This document shows, one piece after another, positions 61,916-64,000 of a stretch of 64,000 nucleotides of DNA; positions within the stretch are counted from its first letter, which is position 1; every line of letters starts with the position of its first letter. Where the stretch lies: positions 13,952,501 through 14,016,500 of the forward strand of contig JAGTTD010000001.1 in the NCBI GenBank assembly GCA_018398585.1, written 5' to 3'. Under the pieces are notes generated by a model. The model was not told where the DNA came from and ran no database searches. It saw nothing but the letters and a program-made list of their open reading frames with translations. The DNA is from Simmondsia chinensis (taxonomy: Eukaryota > Streptophyta > Magnoliopsida > Caryophyllales > Simmondsiaceae). The position numbers and the translations under genes are program-made.

Positions 61916-62190
61916 GATTAAATATGCACAATCTCATCATACGAAAAATGTGAATGTAATTTCATGAATTGACTAATCAGAATTAACTCGAAATGCATTA
62001 TCAATTTAAATAATTTAAACTGAAAACTTAAGCAGTCTAATTACTATTAATTCATTGATGATTTAAACAATTTAAATCATTACCTTAAACAATCTTTTCT
62101 TCTTAATAAAATCTCTATTTTATTAAATCACAAATCTATTTATTTTGAATTTATTATACCTATTCAAGTATATTATAAATGTAATCAAAA

Positions 62191-62208
62191 GCTGGTTCTT
62201 ATACCAAT
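62191..62208 (-). promoter_or_regulatory. Cop2B primer-binding site
   Basis: Minus-strand ATTGGTATAAGAACCAGC follows the 5' LTR end and resembles the tRNA-Met site TGGTATCAGAGC. It supports the minus orientation of the element. Confidence 0.75.
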
Positions 62209-64000
62209 TATTGGGACGGATTTCAAAACTTTTTCCTAATTTAATTAAATTAACGTAGCAGAAAGGTTTTAAATTCTTAATTTTAAACCTAATGTTGATT
62301 TAAAATTCTTAATTTTAAATCTGCAGGTTTAAATTCCTAACTTAAATATACAGGTCTCTACTCTAATACATTCATAACAATAACATGAACTTAAAACAAG
62401 CATAATTAAAAAAAAAATTATAAATAAATAGAAAAGCGAAAACTAAAAAAGAAGGAAAGAAAGACATACTCGGAATAGATCCAAAAATAAAGAATACCAG
62501 AAAGATAAACTCCGAGAATGCCGAGGAAAACGAGACCCGGTGGCCTTTTGCGCAATGACCTCAAATCGCCCAGAGAGTGGGCTCCGAAAAATATTTCACT
62601 TGAGGAAAGAAAAATTTCATGAGAAATTTTTCTCTTCCACTAGGTCTTCAAAAGTCAACAGTTCCAAAAACCTTTAATTTTTAATTCTAAATAGAATACC
62701 AAACCTTGAAATAGGTACCTCTATGTATAGTACGTTACCCGAGCAAAAAAAATAACAAATTCTCGATGTGGGATTCGCTGATTTAATACAATAACGCGTC
62801 GTTTCAATTAAAAATATCCAAAAATGCACCGTTTCAAAGGCTGGCTTATTCGTGTGCTGCCGCCAATAAAATGCTGCCACATGGCAGCTCACGATTAGTC
62901 CGTGCGCGCAGACACGGGTCGCCACAGGGGACGTACGTGTCACGCTCTGGTTTGTCCGATTCCAAACGTGCGGATCGTGACCTGCTTTTCCGATTTTTAT
63001 TATTTTTTTTCTTTACTTTTTTTCCCACATGTAAAAATTCATCTTATGAATTTTAATTTTCAAAATTATTTTATTTTATAATTTTTAATTTTGTTCATCT
63101 CATGAATAAGGTTTGACAAAATTAAATTTATTCATCTCAAGAATAAATAATTCATCTCATGAATTCTTTAATATTTTTTGATGGCAATGAATACAGAAGC
63201 TTGCACAGTGACCTCAAGGACAATTTAAATCTAGCCCCAAATGGGTTAAAGTAACCATCTCATTATATAATTTAATTACCATTTAATGGGTCTTAATTCA
63301 ACTATATGAATCCCACTGCACTCTAGACTTAAACAGTTTATTCGATATCTCTCAAATAAACTGTATTGATGAAAACAACCCCTCCACTAGATGTCCATGA
63401 CAAAGAATAATTATAACCACTACCATTATTCTTCTCACAGCTTCTCCATTAGTTACCGACTCGCCCTTTACTGAATAATTCATTTATATTTGGACATATT
63501 CACAGTATAAATTTCAAATGTCAAAACACTTGGAACACTTTGACCAAAGTTTTCGAACCATTCAAATATTTGCGAATCAACTAAGGGGACATCTATATCT
63601 CATAAGAGACTGGAGATTCCCTATTGAATACCTGAACCTTATCACACTTCATGCCGCTACCCAGTGTACGTGGGATTTCAGTCATTCGTTTAGACCTTAC
63701 TTATAGTACACCAAAGTGACTAACGCTCCATGCACAAGTCCAGAATACTCTCAAGATTTAAAGTCGCCATTCAAATAGTACAACATGAATTATTCATCTC
63801 TGATAGTAGTCTAGAAACAAGCAACTCACATGGTCCAACTGAATGCATCAATCTTATTAAACACACCAACATAACACTTTTGGATCACTATTTACATGAC
63901 CAAGACAAGTCATCTAAAGTGTCACATCATAGTCTTAGCATACAAGTGGTTCAAACTTGTCTTTGACTACGAGTTTTTCAAACAACAATCCATACCATTT
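62209..64000 (-). repeat. Cop2B 5' LTR, partial (window edge)
   Basis: It matches the 3' LTR at 56028-57968 over its whole visible length. Its inner end reads CCCAATA rather than CCCAACA. It includes a perfect 11-bp inverted repeat (62608-62618 and 62623-62633), absent from the 3' LTR. About 150 bp of the LTR start lies beyond the window. Confidence 0.9.

Larger units (their letters stand above)
60640..62190 (-). other. Cop2B leader with two tandem-repeat blocks
   Basis: The part at 60640-61111 matches the Cop2A leader. Farther upstream are two repeat arrays (61177-61660 and 61770-61915), listed separately. No protein motif was found. The remaining sequence is very AT-rich. Confidence 0.65.
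56028..64000 (-). mobile_element. Cop2B: minus-strand copia, relative of Cop2A, running off the window
   Basis: On the minus strand: 5' LTR (beyond 64000 to 62209), primer site (62208-62191), a leader with tandem repeats, truncated gag, protease, integrase, RT, RNase H, polypurine tract (57986-57969) and 3' LTR (57968-56028). Internal length is about 4.24 kb. The internal order is complete, but gag has the same deletion as Cop2A, and the RT C-terminal half is missing. One flank, GAATG at 56023-56027, is the candidate target duplication; the other is outside the window. Confidence 0.9.

Noticed and set aside
1..64000. CRISPR arrays, bacterial operons, Shine-Dalgarno sites, rRNA
   Set aside because: None is seen. 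The content is that of a plant nuclear genome, where CRISPR arrays and ribosome-binding sites are not expected. The tandem repeats found do not have the repeat-spacer pattern.

Overview
This window looks like a gene-poor, probably pericentromeric stretch of a flowering-plant nuclear genome, most likely a dicot. It is AT-rich and packed with plant retroelement lineages: Ty1/copia including a Sirevirus-type family, Ty3/gypsy of the Tat type, a plant L1 LINE, and a hAT DNA transposon. I see no intact host gene. Nearly every coding sequence is a transposon remnant with stops and frameshifts. The only host-like coding piece is a short exon fragment resembling an ATG1-type protein kinase. All assignments come from reading translated motifs; no database search was run.

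Layout. 1-6190: a minus-strand copia (Cop1) split by a complete hAT transposon (1659-4566, perfect 8-bp target duplication). 6211-11117: a 5'-truncated plus-strand copia (Cop2A) with a ~2-kb LTR. 11176-15781: a minus-strand gypsy-type LTR element (GypJ) with almost no pol; its interior holds a protease remnant, an extra LTR fragment and the kinase exon. 15782-18020: the 5' end of a minus-strand Sirevirus-like copia (SireC). 18021-20760 and 49697-51238: two pieces of what is probably one minus-strand copia (Cop3) split by a Tat-type gypsy (TatG, 20762-49697). TatG is itself interrupted by a nearly complete plus-strand Sirevirus-like copia (SireD, 24579-34068), a solo LTR (36312-37737, 5-bp target duplication) and a 6.4-kb L1 LINE (38030-44469, 15-bp target duplication). 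51239-52430: gag-protease of another minus-strand copia (Cop4), into which Cop3's 5' LTR is inserted. 52472-54167: about five tandem ~340-bp units carrying tRNA-like Pol III boxes on the minus strand. 54851-55562: a hAT-like MITE. 56028-64000: a minus-strand relative of Cop2A (Cop2B) with both LTRs in view, the 5' one running off the window.

How it fits together. The simplest history is Cop4 <- Cop3 <- (SireC into the Cop3 3' LTR; TatG into the Cop3 integrase) and TatG <- (SireD, solo LTR, L1). Later deletions removed the TatG 3' LTR with the middle of Cop3, and the second half of the SireD 3' LTR.

Items most worth a second look: the antisense plant-mobile-domain reading frame downstream of the TatG integrase, the tRNA-like tandem array with a partly conserved reading frame, the kinase exon inside GypJ, and the same gag deletion in Cop2A and Cop2B, which suggests that the defective form itself transposed.
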